Positions 44,644 to 53,134 of a stretch of DNA of 64,000 bases are shown here, one piece after another. The notes under the pieces are model-generated. The model was not told where the DNA came from. It worked only from the letters and a program-made list of their open reading frames with translations, and did no database searches. The position numbers were made by a program, and so were the translations under genes. Numbering within the stretch: position 1 is the first letter of the stretch; the number at the start of each line of letters is the position of its first letter. The DNA comes from an uncultured Christensenella sp. (GTDB lineage Bacteria; Bacillota; Clostridia; Christensenellales; Borkfalkiaceae): NCBI GenBank assembly GCA_910578145.1, contig CAJTPJ010000004.1, positions 1-64,000 on the forward strand, given 5' to 3'.

Positions 44644-45756
44644 ATGTTTCTTTCACTTCTGGCGTCCGAAGTAAAATGGTATCCCGTTTTATTCGATTCC
44701 GCATTAAACGCCGTCCGTTCTACGGCAACCTGGCTTACGCTTGCAATAGTTATTGCGTTTGCGACGTGCGTATGCGTGTTAAAGGGCGAAAAGCGCGAAA
44801 AATTTATCAAATACGCGCTTATAGGCATTATTATTTACGCCGCGGTAACGGGCGTTACGTTGCTTGCTCTTACGCTTATAGAGGACGGTATAGTGGTTAT
44901 GCTGTTCGTGCCGCTGACCGTGCTTATTATTGCGGTGGCGGCAAGCGCGGTTACGCTGTTTTTCAAGCGGAACAAGCCCGTTTATATTGCCGCGGGCTGT
45001 ACGGTGGGCGGCGCCCTTTTGGCAACGCTGATTTGCACGGGCGTTTACTCTGCCGACGCATTGGCGAAAAACGAGAGCATTGCGCTTTACGTTGCCGCGC
45101 TTTTAACCTTTGCCGCGGTAGTTTCGTCCGCCGCGCTTATCGATAAGCATAAATTTGAATTTGACAGCAAATCTATAGCTTACGCCGCAATTTGCATTGC
45201 GATGAGTTTTGCGCTATCCTATATGCGCATAGTACGTATGCCGCAAGGCGGGTCTATTACCCCCGCTTCTCTGCTTCCTCTTATGCTTTACGCATTTATG
45301 TTCGGCGCGAAAAAAGGCGTGTTCGCGGGCTTCGTTTACGGGCTGCTGCAAGCCGTGCAATCGCCCGACGGAGTTATACACCCCGCCCAATTCGTGCTGG
45401 ATTTCCCCGCGGCGTTTGCGTGCATAGGGCTTGCGGGGCTGTTTGCGGGCTTAAAGCCGCTTGAAAAACTGCCGCAAATACAGTTTTTGTTGGGCGGCGT
45501 AGTTGCAGGCTTGGGCAGGTTTATAATGCACTTTCTTTCGGGCACGTTCGCGTTTGGAACGTACGCGCCCGAGGGGCAACCCGCTTGGCTGTACAGTTTA
45601 GGGTATCAGGCGGGCTACGTTTTGCCGGATATTGCAATAGCCGTTGCCGTAGGAGTGGCTGTGTTGTGCTCGCCCGCGATAGTACGCGCGGTGAAAAAGT
45701 TTAGCCCGCGCGAACAATCCGCGCCTAACCCCCAAGAAACGCAAACCGAAAAATAA
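44644..45756 (+). CDS. thiT: ThiT-like thiamine transporter S component with extra N-terminal helices
   Basis: A ~370-aa membrane protein. The C-terminal ~190 residues match the ThiT fold of ECF transporters, with the substrate-loop signature RMPQGGSITPASLLPL and later FVLDFPAAFA and GRFIMHFLSG. The first ~160 residues add about five hydrophobic helices not found in standard ~180-aa ThiT. The ATG at 44644 has GAAGGAG; a longer reading from 44560 would start inside the riboswitch. Regulation by TPP is evident. No ECF ATPase genes are in the window. Confidence 0.88.
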   Translation: MFLSLLASEVKWYPVLFDSALNAVRSTATWLTLAIVIAFATCVCVLKGEKREKFIKYALIGIIIYAAVTGVTLLALTLIEDGIVVMLFVPLTVLIIAVAASAVTLFFKRNKPVYIAAGCTVGGALLATLICTGVYSADALAKNESIALYVAALLTFAAVVSSAALIDKHKFEFDSKSIAYAAICIAMSFALSYMRIVRMPQGGSITPASLLPLMLYAFMFGAKKGVFAGFVYGLLQAVQSPDGVIHPAQFVLDFPAAFACIGLAGLFAGLKPLEKLPQIQFLLGGVVAGLGRFIMHFLSGTFAFGTYAPEGQPAWLYSLGYQAGYVLPDIAIAVAVGVAVLCSPAIVRAVKKFSPREQSAPNPQETQTEK

Positions 45757-45797
45757 AAATTTTCCATCTTAGCGGAATTTAATTTGAATATAAAATC

Positions 45798-45899
45798 CGT
45801 CGGGTAATGCGCACTTCCCATAGAAAATCAAAAAAAGGCTTGCACTTTCAAGTAATGGCAGAAAGCTCTCGAACAAAACGTTCGAGAGCTTTTAACTAC
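45798..45899 (+). repeat. Left copy of a ~100-nt inverted repeat
   Basis: It holds GTCGGGTAATGCGCAC, then TTCCCATAG, ACTTTCAAG, and a 13-bp hairpin (45862-45874 with 45880-45892; AAAGCTCTCGAAC arm) and ends TTAACTAC. The same elements in reverse order and orientation occur at 47493-47604. The hairpin doubles as terminator for the thiamine gene and the DUF1349 gene. Confidence 0.7.
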
Positions 45900-45935
45900 G
45901 AATTATTTAGAAAAATAACTAAAATTTACTTTTCG

Positions 45936-46541
45936 TTAATCTTCGGGCAACTGCCCGTTATGCGCAAACCATTGACATTCCTTAATTTGCATATTACTAA
46001 ACGTTGCCTTAAAAGAAGAATCTTCCGGACTGCACGCATAAATACCAAAACGAATCGTTTCTTTGCCGTTCCACATATGGCATATACGCATTTGCCTAAA
46101 ATTTATACCATCCGTAGAACACTCAATACAATAATCGTCTTCCCTGCGACTAAATCGATACCACATTGATTTTACCGAAGCGTCGATGACTGTTGTAGCC
46201 CAGTCTGAGTAGCCCATATTCGTCACTACGCTTCCAAGATGCTGAAACTGCTCGTTTTCATATTCAATAGAACCTTTAATCCAGTTTTCACTATCCAAAT
46301 ACATTACGACACCACATTGGTCAAAGCGTTTTTTTGACTCGAATTCAGTTTTAACAACAAACGAGAAATACTTTTCGTCTGTGGATATTTGCAAAACCGG
46401 CGCGTTATCATTTCTGAAATGATAGTATGTTCGTTGCCATAAATCGGTATGAGGCGCCGTTATAATTTCAACCTTATCCGAAGTGACTTTGTAGTCTTTG
46501 GGTTCTCGCGTCCACTTCATTGCTTTAATATCAATTTTCAT
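45936..46541 (-). CDS. DUF1349 concanavalin-like protein
   Basis: A 201-aa soluble protein of the DUF1349 family, a beta-sandwich related to laminin-G/concanavalin folds. It shows DLWQRTYYHFRNDNAPVL, FDQCGVVMYLDSENWIKGSIEYE and MWYRFSRREDDYCIECSTDG. No signal peptide. Function is unknown; carbohydrate binding is often guessed. GGAGAAA precedes the ATG. It lies inside the segment flanked by inverted repeats. Confidence 0.85.
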   Translation of the reverse strand: MKIDIKAMKWTREPKDYKVTSDKVEIITAPHTDLWQRTYYHFRNDNAPVLQISTDEKYFSFVVKTEFESKKRFDQCGVVMYLDSENWIKGSIEYENEQFQHLGSVVTNMGYSDWATTVIDASVKSMWYRFSRREDDYCIECSTDGINFRQMRICHMWNGKETIRFGIYACSPEDSSFKATFSNMQIKECQWFAHNGQLPED

Positions 46542-46578
46542 AATATTTCTCCGTTAAATTACCGTTTATCGTACAAGC

Positions 46579-46607
46579 ATTATATCATAAGGATATTGAG
46601 AAAACAA
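46579..46607 (-). promoter_or_regulatory. Promoter of the DUF1349 gene
   Basis: On the minus strand: TTGTTT, a 17-nt spacer, and TATAAT preceded by TGA (extended -10). Confidence 0.65.
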
Positions 46608-46739
46608 GCGACTGTTAAATGTAGGCTCGCTACACTTATTGCACTTTGCTTAATAAGTTCAGTTTGCTTTGAAGGGTTTTTCAACTACGTAGAAAATAAT
46701 ACAAGCAAAAAGGCGTACGCTTTATCGCAGTTCCCATAG
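46596..46739 (+). CDS. Possible 47-aa signal-peptide-like micro-protein
   Basis: A TTG-started frame encodes a basic start (MRKQATVKCR), a hydrophobic run (LATLIALCLISSVCF) and a short polar tail ending in a repeat copy. A plus-strand terminator follows at 46776. AAGGA is too close to the start (2 nt) and no plus promoter was found, so it may be a gene truncated by the repeat, or chance. Confidence 0.25.
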   Translation: MRKQATVKCRLATLIALCLISSVCFEGFFNYVENNTSKKAYALSQFP

Positions 46740-46759
46740 GGAATATTCGGTAAGCCGCA
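46712..46759 (+). repeat. Internal copy of the TTCCCATAGGGAA repeat
   Basis: GGCGTACGCTTTATCGCAG followed by TTCCCATAGGGAAT, matching the outer ends of the two inverted repeats at 45798 and 47604 and a further copy at 47634-47665. Confidence 0.55.
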
Positions 46760-46775
46760 GGTTGTAGAGATTAAA

Positions 46776-46801
46776 GCGTGGCGTGAAGCCACGCCTTTTT
46801 T
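46776..46801 (+). terminator. Terminator, plus strand
   Basis: Stem GCGTGGC/GCCACGC with loop GTGAA, followed by CTTTTTT. It ends whatever transcript crosses 46.6-46.75 kb. Confidence 0.85.
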
Positions 46802-46887
46802 GATATTTATATTGCGTGGACAAACGAGGCTACTCGTAGCCTAGTGAGATATAGATATGTTTTATATTTCCCGCAAAATTCAATGGA

Positions 46888-46916
46888 TTGCGCTCTTTAA
46901 TTTTTCGTGATATAAT
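46888..46916 (+). promoter_or_regulatory. Promoter of the small lipoprotein gene
   Basis: TTGCGC (46888-46893), a 17-nt spacer, and TATAAT (46911-46916) with a TGA extended -10. Confidence 0.7.
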
Positions 46917-46959
46917 GATTGTACGATAAACAGTAATTTAAAGTTAATAGGAAAATCAT

Positions 46960-47427
46960 ATGAGAAAAATAGTATTTTCTATCGTAGCAACAATAATTAT
47001 AATTTTAAGTGTTGTGCTATGTGCTTGCACAAGCTCTGTTATAACTATTGAAAATACGAATTGGCAATTACAGGTAGCGATACGAGCAGATATTGAAAAT
47101 CAAGAGAGTAAAGTTATTGCTAGAAACGATGAATGGGTTGTGGAAGATACAACCGCTTCTATTGTAGATGTTATTCTTGTTGCAAATGACGAAATAATCA
47201 CAATAACTGATAACGCAGATACAAACAAATCATTTATTGGCACTTACAAAAAGGTAGATGTAATAGGAGTGGAAACAGTAGTATATAAAGTTACCGTCAA
47301 CGATTTATCGGGAAATGCAAATGTGGCTACAACAAAATACAATGACGGTAGCCAAATCAAAACTTTGATTTTAACATTATTTAAAGAAGATATTCAATAT
47401 ACTTTGAATTTCATGTCCAAAAATTAA
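46960..47427 (+). CDS. Small lipoprotein, unknown
   Basis: A 155-aa protein with a type II signal peptide (MRKIVFSIVATIIIIL, lipobox LCAC). The mature part is beta-rich and suggests a lipocalin-like small barrel, but no family is firm. It is AT-rich with codon use unlike the core genes, and lies inside the inverted-repeat segment, so recent acquisition is possible. AGGAAAA precedes the ATG; the right-hand repeat hairpin is its terminator. Confidence 0.7.
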   Translation: MRKIVFSIVATIIIILSVVLCACTSSVITIENTNWQLQVAIRADIENQESKVIARNDEWVVEDTTASIVDVILVANDEIITITDNADTNKSFIGTYKKVDVIGVETVVYKVTVNDLSGNANVATTKYNDGSQIKTLILTLFKEDIQYTLNFMSKN

Positions 47428-47492
47428 CGTTAAAATAATAACGAAAACTAAATATTGAGCGCTAAATTTCAATTTATCTTTCTAAATGGTTT

Positions 47493-47604
47493 GTAGTAAA
47501 AAGCTCTCGAACATATCGTTCGAGAGCTTTTGTCCTTGCTTGAAAGTATAACTCTTAATAATTTAGTTTTTTAATTCCCTATGGGAAGTACGCTTTACGC
47601 AACG
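47493..47604 (-). repeat. Right copy of the ~100-nt inverted repeat
   Basis: A reverse-oriented partner of 45798-45899: GTAGT, hairpin 47500-47512 with 47518-47530 (same 13-bp arms), CTTGAAAG, then TTCCCTATGGGAAGTACGC. A partial extra copy follows at 47634-47665 (CCCTACGGAATACGCC, then TTACCCGACGG). Confidence 0.7.
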
Positions 47605-47678
47605 CCAATTCTTTCTTGCTCGCGGTTTACCATAATTCCCTACGGAATACGCCTTACCCGACGGCTTTTTAAAATATT

Positions 47679-48803
47679 TCAACATCGCACGAATTGCAAA
47701 ATATCCACAAGCACCGCAAACAGCAGGATTAAAGTAAATCCGACGGCGTGTATTACCGCCTCTATCTTTCTTGGCACGGGCTTGCGGAAAATCCACTCTA
47801 TAAGGCAAAAAATTACCTTGCTTCCGTCAAGCGCGGGTATGGGCAAAAGATTGAACACCGCCAGATTGACCCCTATATATGCCGCAATTTCAAGGAAAGA
47901 TTGCACGCTTTGCGTGGCGAGCTGGGAAGTAAGTTTAATAGTCGTCACGGGTCCGCCCATAGCGTCCAAGCCGAGGTTGCCCGTTAAAAGTTCGCCTAAA
48001 ACTTTAAATATAGTGCCGGCTATCCGACCCGAATACGCAAACGAATTGCCCACGGTTTCAAAAAACCCGAAGCGGTAATACACCGCGCTGACGTCCCAAT
48101 ATTTAGCCCCGTCGCGCATAACCGTACCAAGCCCCAGCGCGCTCCAAATTTTGCCCGTTTCGGAAGAACTTTTAAAATCGCAGTCCGCCCTTAACATAAC
48201 TTCGCGCTCAACTTCGTTGCCGCCGTTGCTCACGGTAAACGTAACTTTCTCTCCCGCGGCTCTGCCTTTTAACGCCGCAGCCAAATCGGTTACCAGATAA
48301 ACGGTTTTGCCGTTTGCCTTTAAAATAATATCCTCGGGCTCTAAACTGTATTCGGCGTAAACCGCCGCGTTTTCGCCCTGAAATTCCTCCACGCTTCCAA
48401 CCTTAAACACGGGCTGCCCAAACGCAAACGCCGAAACCAAAATTAAAAACAACGCCAAAACGTAGTTCATTAACGGCCCCGCGATAAGCACGATAATGCG
48501 TTTCCAAGGGGCTTTGTTGGTAAACGAGTCGGGGCTTTCTTCGCCCGTGTCCTCGCCCTCGAATGCGCAAAACCCGCCAAGCGGCAGAAGCCTTACCGAA
48601 AACACTTCGTCCGTTTTTTTGGATTTGCGTTTGAAAAGCCTTGGTCCGAAGCCTATTGCAAACTCGTTTATTTTAAATTTTAACGCTTTTCCCGCGACGT
48701 AATGTCCAAACTCGTGCACGGTTATCATTATTAGCAATATAAGTATTGCCAGCAACACCGAGCCCACCGTTGCCATTACGGATGAAAAAGAAAGCAGATT
48801 CAT
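47679..48803 (-). CDS. rseP: Site-2 intramembrane metalloprotease (RseP/RasP)
   Basis: A 374-aa zinc protease that cleaves anti-sigma factors and signal-peptide remnants in the membrane. The zinc motif HEFGH (30-34) is in the first helix; a PDZ domain spans about 130-210; the second active-site motif NLLPIPALDGSKV lies near residue 320. It has four hydrophobic segments. It is encoded 8 nt after dxr, the usual order. Confidence 0.95.
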   Translation of the reverse strand: MNLLSFSSVMATVGSVLLAILILLIMITVHEFGHYVAGKALKFKINEFAIGFGPRLFKRKSKKTDEVFSVRLLPLGGFCAFEGEDTGEESPDSFTNKAPWKRIIVLIAGPLMNYVLALFLILVSAFAFGQPVFKVGSVEEFQGENAAVYAEYSLEPEDIILKANGKTVYLVTDLAAALKGRAAGEKVTFTVSNGGNEVEREVMLRADCDFKSSSETGKIWSALGLGTVMRDGAKYWDVSAVYYRFGFFETVGNSFAYSGRIAGTIFKVLGELLTGNLGLDAMGGPVTTIKLTSQLATQSVQSFLEIAAYIGVNLAVFNLLPIPALDGSKVIFCLIEWIFRKPVPRKIEAVIHAVGFTLILLFAVLVDILQFVRC

Positions 48804-48811
48804 TAATACCT

Positions 48812-49915
48812 TTATTTGGATAGTTTATAAATAATTTTGTGCGCCTTCCAACGCGCGTTGCGGTCAACCTCTTCAAGCTGTTTAAAACTGACTATTTCAT
48901 CGCGCACAGTGGTTGACAAAACTTGCGAAACTGCGGCATATATGCCGGTGAATTTAATTTTTCCGTCTAAAAACGCTTTAACGGCAACCTCGTCCGCGGC
49001 GTTAAGCGCGCAGGGCAAAGTGCCCCCCTCTTTACCGCACGCCACAGTTAAATCGTAAAGCGGATAGTCCTTTTTGTTAAGCGGCAAAAACTCAAGCGAA
49101 AGCGCCTGTTTAAAACTTAACGGCTTTGCAGAAGTAGACATCCGCTTAGGGTACGTAAGCGCAAGCTGAATGGGCACCTCCATATCGGGCGTACCCAGCT
49201 GCGCCATTACCGCGCCGTCGGCAAACTCCACAAGCGAATGCACTATGCTCGTAGGCTGAATTACCGTTTCTATTTTTGAATAGGGCGCGTTGTACAGCTC
49301 GTGCGCTTCAATAACTTCGTAGCCCTTGTTTACAAGCGTAGCGCTGTCCACAGTGATTTTTTTGCCCATCTTCCAGGTAGGGTGGTTTAACGCCTGAGAA
49401 GGCGTAACCTTTTCAAGCTGTTCCGCAGTATAGCCGCGGAACGCCCCGCCCGAAGCGGTGATTATTAATTTTTTAAAAGACGCCTTGCAGTTATATCCCA
49501 AACACTGCCAAATTGCAGAGTGTTCGCTGTCAACGGGTATAATTTCCACGCCCTTTGCCGCCGCCGCGCGGGTTACCAGCTCGCCACCGCTTACAAGCGT
49601 TTCCTTATTGGCAAGCGCAAGGGTTTTACCCGCCCTTATGGCTTTAAGGCTATATTCAAGCCCCGCAAAACCGCTTACGGCGTTAAAAACGATATCCGCC
49701 TCTTCGCACTCCGCGCACGCCAACGCCGCCGCCTTGTCTACGGAAGCCGCGCCGTGAACGAGCGGCGAAAATTCTTTAACTTGCCGTTTAAATTCTTTGC
49801 CGTCGTTATAAGCCGAAAGCGCGACTATTTTAAAAGTGTTCGGATGCCTGCGCACCGCTTCAAGAACCTGTACGCCGATAGAACCCGTAGAACCTAACAA
49901 AGCAATCTTTTTCAT
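48812..49915 (-). CDS. dxr: 1-deoxy-D-xylulose 5-phosphate reductoisomerase
   Basis: Second step of the MEP isoprenoid pathway. The NADPH motif is LLGSTGSIGVQVLE; catalytic and substrate residues are in PVDSEHSAIWQ, TASGGAFRG and NHPTWKMGKKI. It is 367 aa. There is no Shine-Dalgarno site; a TATAAT box ends 4 nt before the ATG, so the mRNA may be leaderless. It works with uppS and cdsA upstream to supply lipid carriers. Confidence 0.96.
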   Translation of the reverse strand: MKKIALLGSTGSIGVQVLEAVRRHPNTFKIVALSAYNDGKEFKRQVKEFSPLVHGAASVDKAAALACAECEEADIVFNAVSGFAGLEYSLKAIRAGKTLALANKETLVSGGELVTRAAAAKGVEIIPVDSEHSAIWQCLGYNCKASFKKLIITASGGAFRGYTAEQLEKVTPSQALNHPTWKMGKKITVDSATLVNKGYEVIEAHELYNAPYSKIETVIQPTSIVHSLVEFADGAVMAQLGTPDMEVPIQLALTYPKRMSTSAKPLSFKQALSLEFLPLNKKDYPLYDLTVACGKEGGTLPCALNAADEVAVKAFLDGKIKFTGIYAAVSQVLSTTVRDEIVSFKQLEEVDRNARWKAHKIIYKLSK

Positions 49916-49919
49916 ATTT

Positions 49920-49950
49920 ATTATACCCGATAAATTTTATTTAATGACAA
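49920..49950 (-). promoter_or_regulatory. dxr promoter
   Basis: On the minus strand TATAAT (49925-49920) ends 4 nt before the dxr ATG. The best -35 (TTGTCA) needs a 19-nt spacer, so the -35 is uncertain. Confidence 0.5.
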
Positions 49951-49977
49951 AAAGCGCCGCAAATTTGCGGCGGCTTT
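49946..49977 (-). terminator. Terminator after cdsA
   Basis: A CGCCGC/GCGGCG stem around AAATTT (49955-49972), followed on the minus strand by CTTTTTG. It overlaps the dxr promoter region, separating the two units. Confidence 0.75.
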
Positions 49978-49989
49978 AATTTGGTAATA

Positions 49990-51006
49990 TTAAATAATAG
50001 TTGAAAAACAGAATAAAACTACCACGCTGCAATACAGCATACTGTCAAATCTGTCAAGCACCCCGCCGTGCCCCGGCAAAAGGTTACCCATATCCTTTAT
50101 TCCGCATTCGCGCTTTATTGCGCTTTCAAAAAGGTCGCCAATCTGGCAAATAACCGCAGTAAAGAGCCCCACCATTATAAACGCAAACAAACCGTAGTCG
50201 GGGTTATTGAAAGTAAGCTCAACTCCGTTAAAATGCGTTACGAACACCTGCCCGTTTACTCCGCCGCAAATATACATAAGATAATATGCTATAATCGCGC
50301 CGATTATGCCGCCGATTATGCCGCCCACCGCGCCGATAACCGTTTTGTTGGGCGAAAGCTGGGGCGCAAGTTTCAAAGGCACGTATTTTTTTAACGCGCT
50401 GCCTATTGCGTACGCGCCCGTATCAGTTAACACCGCGCACGCAAACAGGAACAAAAGCCCCGCCATAGAATTTTCATTTAAGTGGTTTATAGCCGAAAGC
50501 ATAGTGGAAAGCACGCCGCAATACAGCATACAGAAAACACAGTATATAGTACCTTTAACCGAACTTCTGTTATGGTCGAAAACCGAAGTTGCCGCAAGAA
50601 ACATAAGGTACACGGTAAACGCGCACGCAACGGCGAGCAAGCCCGAACCGTTGGTTTGCGGTATCATTTCCATAATGGCGAACAGCGGAACGCACACCGC
50701 GCAAAACGCTAACGTAAACGCCCTTTGCGCAAAAGAAATTTTACAGTTGGCGCCGCTTTCCGAACGGTCGATAGCGCGCAGAAATTCCATTGCGCCTATT
50801 ACCGAAATCGCGCAAAAAACCATATCGAAGCCCAGCGAGCCCCAGCCGCCGGCAACTCCGCCCGCAGGCACGCACCATTTAATTGCGAACATCAACGCCC
50901 ACACCGCAACGTAAACCGCGGCGGTTATAGCGCGAAGTTTTAACGGGTTTTTATTTTTTTCTTTTGCAACGGGGGAAGCCCCTTCGTTTTGTGTCTGTAC
51001 TGCCAA
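49990..51006 (-). CDS. cdsA: Phosphatidate cytidylyltransferase
   Basis: Makes CDP-diacylglycerol for phospholipids. A 338-aa multi-helix membrane protein with the family motif near the C-terminus: SPNKTVIGAVGGIIGG and IKDMGNLLPGHGGVLDRFDS. The N-terminal ~25 residues are polar. A TTG start at 51006 has AGAGGAA 7 nt upstream. It is last in the pyrH-frr-uppS-cdsA unit. Confidence 0.94.
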   Translation of the reverse strand: MAVQTQNEGASPVAKEKNKNPLKLRAITAAVYVAVWALMFAIKWCVPAGGVAGGWGSLGFDMVFCAISVIGAMEFLRAIDRSESGANCKISFAQRAFTLAFCAVCVPLFAIMEMIPQTNGSGLLAVACAFTVYLMFLAATSVFDHNRSSVKGTIYCVFCMLYCGVLSTMLSAINHLNENSMAGLLFLFACAVLTDTGAYAIGSALKKYVPLKLAPQLSPNKTVIGAVGGIIGGIIGAIIAYYLMYICGGVNGQVFVTHFNGVELTFNNPDYGLFAFIMVGLFTAVICQIGDLFESAIKRECGIKDMGNLLPGHGGVLDRFDSMLYCSVVVLFCFSTII

Positions 51007-51026
51007 AATTAATTCCTCTTTATATC

Positions 51027-51725
51027 TTAAACTTTACCAAATCTTCTGTCGCGCTTTGCGTAGTCCGCAATCGCTTTATCAAACTCTTTACCGTCGAAAT
51101 CGGGAAAAAGCACGTCCGTAAAATATAACTCGGCATACGCCGCCTGGTACGTTAAAAAGTTGGAAAGGCGTATTTCCCCGCCCGTCCTTATAATCAGGTC
51201 GGGGTCGGGCACGCCGCTAGTAAACAAAAGCGCGCCAAACGACTTTTCGTCCACTTTTTCGCCGCGCTCCACCGCAAGGTTAACCGCCCGCAAAATTTCG
51301 GGGCGCGAACCGTAGTTTATGGCGAAAATTAAAGTAAACTCCGCGCCTACGGGCGAACCGCTTTCCCCGTCTTTTAAAAGTTTAACCACGTCGTCGGGCA
51401 AAGGCGACAAATCGCCGACGATTTTTACCGCGGCGTTCTGTTTATATAATTTTTTAACGTTTTTACTGAAATAACTTCTAAACAGCCCGAAAAGCGCTTC
51501 AAGCTCCTCTTTCGGGCGGGACAAATTTTCGGTTGAAAGGGTGTAAACGGTGAGATACTTAACGCCTAAACTTTGCGCGTGCTCGGCAAGTTTTATCATT
51601 GCGTTCATACCCGCGTTATGTCCGAAAGACCGCGGCATACGCCTTTTTTTAGCCCATCTGCCGTTGCCGTCCATTATAAGCCCCACGTGTACGGGTAATT
51701 TTTCAGGCGCGCTACTGTCCTTCAT
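51027..51725 (-). CDS. uppS: Undecaprenyl (isoprenyl) diphosphate synthase
   Basis: Makes the C55 lipid carrier for cell-wall synthesis. The signature VGLIMDGNGRWAKKR gives the catalytic Asp; LSTENLSRPKEE and LIIRTGGEIRLSNFL are conserved. It is 232 aa. Start and frr stop overlap (TAATG). Confidence 0.96.
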   Translation of the reverse strand: MKDSSAPEKLPVHVGLIMDGNGRWAKKRRMPRSFGHNAGMNAMIKLAEHAQSLGVKYLTVYTLSTENLSRPKEELEALFGLFRSYFSKNVKKLYKQNAAVKIVGDLSPLPDDVVKLLKDGESGSPVGAEFTLIFAINYGSRPEILRAVNLAVERGEKVDEKSFGALLFTSGVPDPDLIIRTGGEIRLSNFLTYQAAYAELYFTDVLFPDFDGKEFDKAIADYAKRDRRFGKV

Positions 51726-52297
51726 TAAACCGTCATTATCTCCTTTTCCTTAGCCGAAATAGCCGCGTCGATTTCCGCTATAGCGTCGGAAACGGCTTTT
51801 TCCACGTCCTTTTCGCAAGCCGCGTACTCGTCCTCGGAAAGAATTTTGTCGTTTTTAAGTTTTTTAAGCTGTTCCAAAGCGTCGCGGCGGATATTGCGCT
51901 CGGCAACCTTAGAATCTTCGCCCATCTTTCTTATCTGCTTTGAAAGCTCCTTTCTGCGCTCTTCGGTAAGCTGGGGGAACGCAAGACGGATAACTTTACC
52001 GTCGTTAGTCGGCGTAATGCCTATGTTGGACTGCTGGATAGCCTTTTCAATGCCCTTTAACAGCGAAACGTCCCAAGGCGAAATTACGAGGCACCTGCCT
52101 TCCTGAACGGAAATATTGGAAGTTTGGGTTACGGGCGTAGGCGCGCCGTAATAATCTACCATAACTTTATCGAGAATGTGCGGGTTTGCACGCCCTGCGC
52201 GCACCGCCGCGTATTCCTCTTTAAGCACGCTTACCGTCTTGTTAAGTTTATCGTCGAGTATAAGCAATATTTCCTCAACCTGTTCGTTATCTATCAT
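51725..52297 (-). CDS. frr: Ribosome recycling factor
   Basis: Splits post-termination ribosomes with EF-G. It shows RAGRANPHILDKVMVDYYG and the three-helix bundle segment RKELSKQIRKMGEDSKVAERNIRRD in part. It is 190 aa, slightly longer than the usual 185. Confidence 0.96.
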   Translation of the reverse strand: MIDNEQVEEILLILDDKLNKTVSVLKEEYAAVRAGRANPHILDKVMVDYYGAPTPVTQTSNISVQEGRCLVISPWDVSLLKGIEKAIQQSNIGITPTNDGKVIRLAFPQLTEERRKELSKQIRKMGEDSKVAERNIRRDALEQLKKLKNDKILSEDEYAACEKDVEKAVSDAIAEIDAAISAKEKEIMTV

Positions 52298-52328
52298 AAA
52301 AGGTTACTCCCTGTTAATTTTTCCCGTT

Positions 52329-53039
52329 TTATTTGTTATCTATAATAGTTCCCATCTTTTCGCCGCAAACGGCTTTGATTATAGAATCCTTTTCATCCAG
52401 CCCGAACGCAAGCACGGGGATATCGTTTTCCATACACATAGTTGCGGCGGTAGTGTCCATCGCGCGTATGCCGTTGTTGATTATGTCCAAATATTTAATG
52501 TGGTCGTATTTTTTTGCCGCGGGGTTAACTTTGGGGTCGCTGTCGTAAATGCCGTCTATATTCTTTGCCATAAGCAGTAAATCCGCCTGAATTTCGCAGG
52601 CGCGTTGCGCCGCCGCAGTATCGGTGGAGCAGTAGGGGTTGCCCGTGCCGCAAGCCATAATTACAACCCTGCCCGCCTCGAAATGATGAAGCGCCTTGCG
52701 CAGAATATACGGCTCTGCAACCGAGGTCATAATAAGCGCGGTTTGAACGCGGGTGGGAATTCCCCTCTGTTCAAGCGCGTCCATCATAGCAAGCGAATTC
52801 ATAACCGTTGCCAACATACCCATATGGTCCGCTGTGGTTCTGTCCATCTGCTTGCCCTGACGCCCACGCCAGAAGTTTCCGCCGCCTATAACCAACGCTA
52901 TTTCTACGCCCATATCGTGGATTTTAGCAATTTGGTTAACTACTCCGGAAATTACGTTTTCGTCAAGTCCGTGTCCCTGCGCACCTGCAAGCGCTTCACC
53001 GGAAAGTTTAATTAAAACCCTCTTATATTTAGGCGTCAT
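52329..53039 (-). CDS. pyrH: UMP kinase
   Basis: Phosphorylates UMP to UDP. It shows RVLIKLSGEALAG, VIGGGNFWRGRQG, DHMGMLATVMNSLAM and GTGNPYCSTDTAAAQRA. It is 236 aa and first in its operon. Confidence 0.97.
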   Translation of the reverse strand: MTPKYKRVLIKLSGEALAGAQGHGLDENVISGVVNQIAKIHDMGVEIALVIGGGNFWRGRQGKQMDRTTADHMGMLATVMNSLAMMDALEQRGIPTRVQTALIMTSVAEPYILRKALHHFEAGRVVIMACGTGNPYCSTDTAAAQRACEIQADLLLMAKNIDGIYDSDPKVNPAAKKYDHIKYLDIINNGIRAMDTTAATMCMENDIPVLAFGLDEKDSIIKAVCGEKMGTIIDNK

Positions 53040-53072
53040 AGCTTTATCACCCCGTATATATTATTTTGCAAT

Positions 53073-53101
53073 ATTATAACAGATATAAACCCAAAAAGCA
53101 A
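53073..53101 (-). promoter_or_regulatory. Promoter of pyrH-frr-uppS-cdsA
   Basis: On the minus strand: TTGCTT, a 17-nt spacer, and TATAAT (53078-53073). GGGGTG precedes the pyrH ATG. Confidence 0.75.
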
Positions 53102-53134
53102 CCCTATTGCCAAAATATACCGCAAATAAATAGC

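Noticed and set aside
47563..47808. Minus-strand 81-codon frame overlapping the rseP 3' end
   Set aside because: It runs through the dispersed repeats and out of frame through rseP; no start signals.
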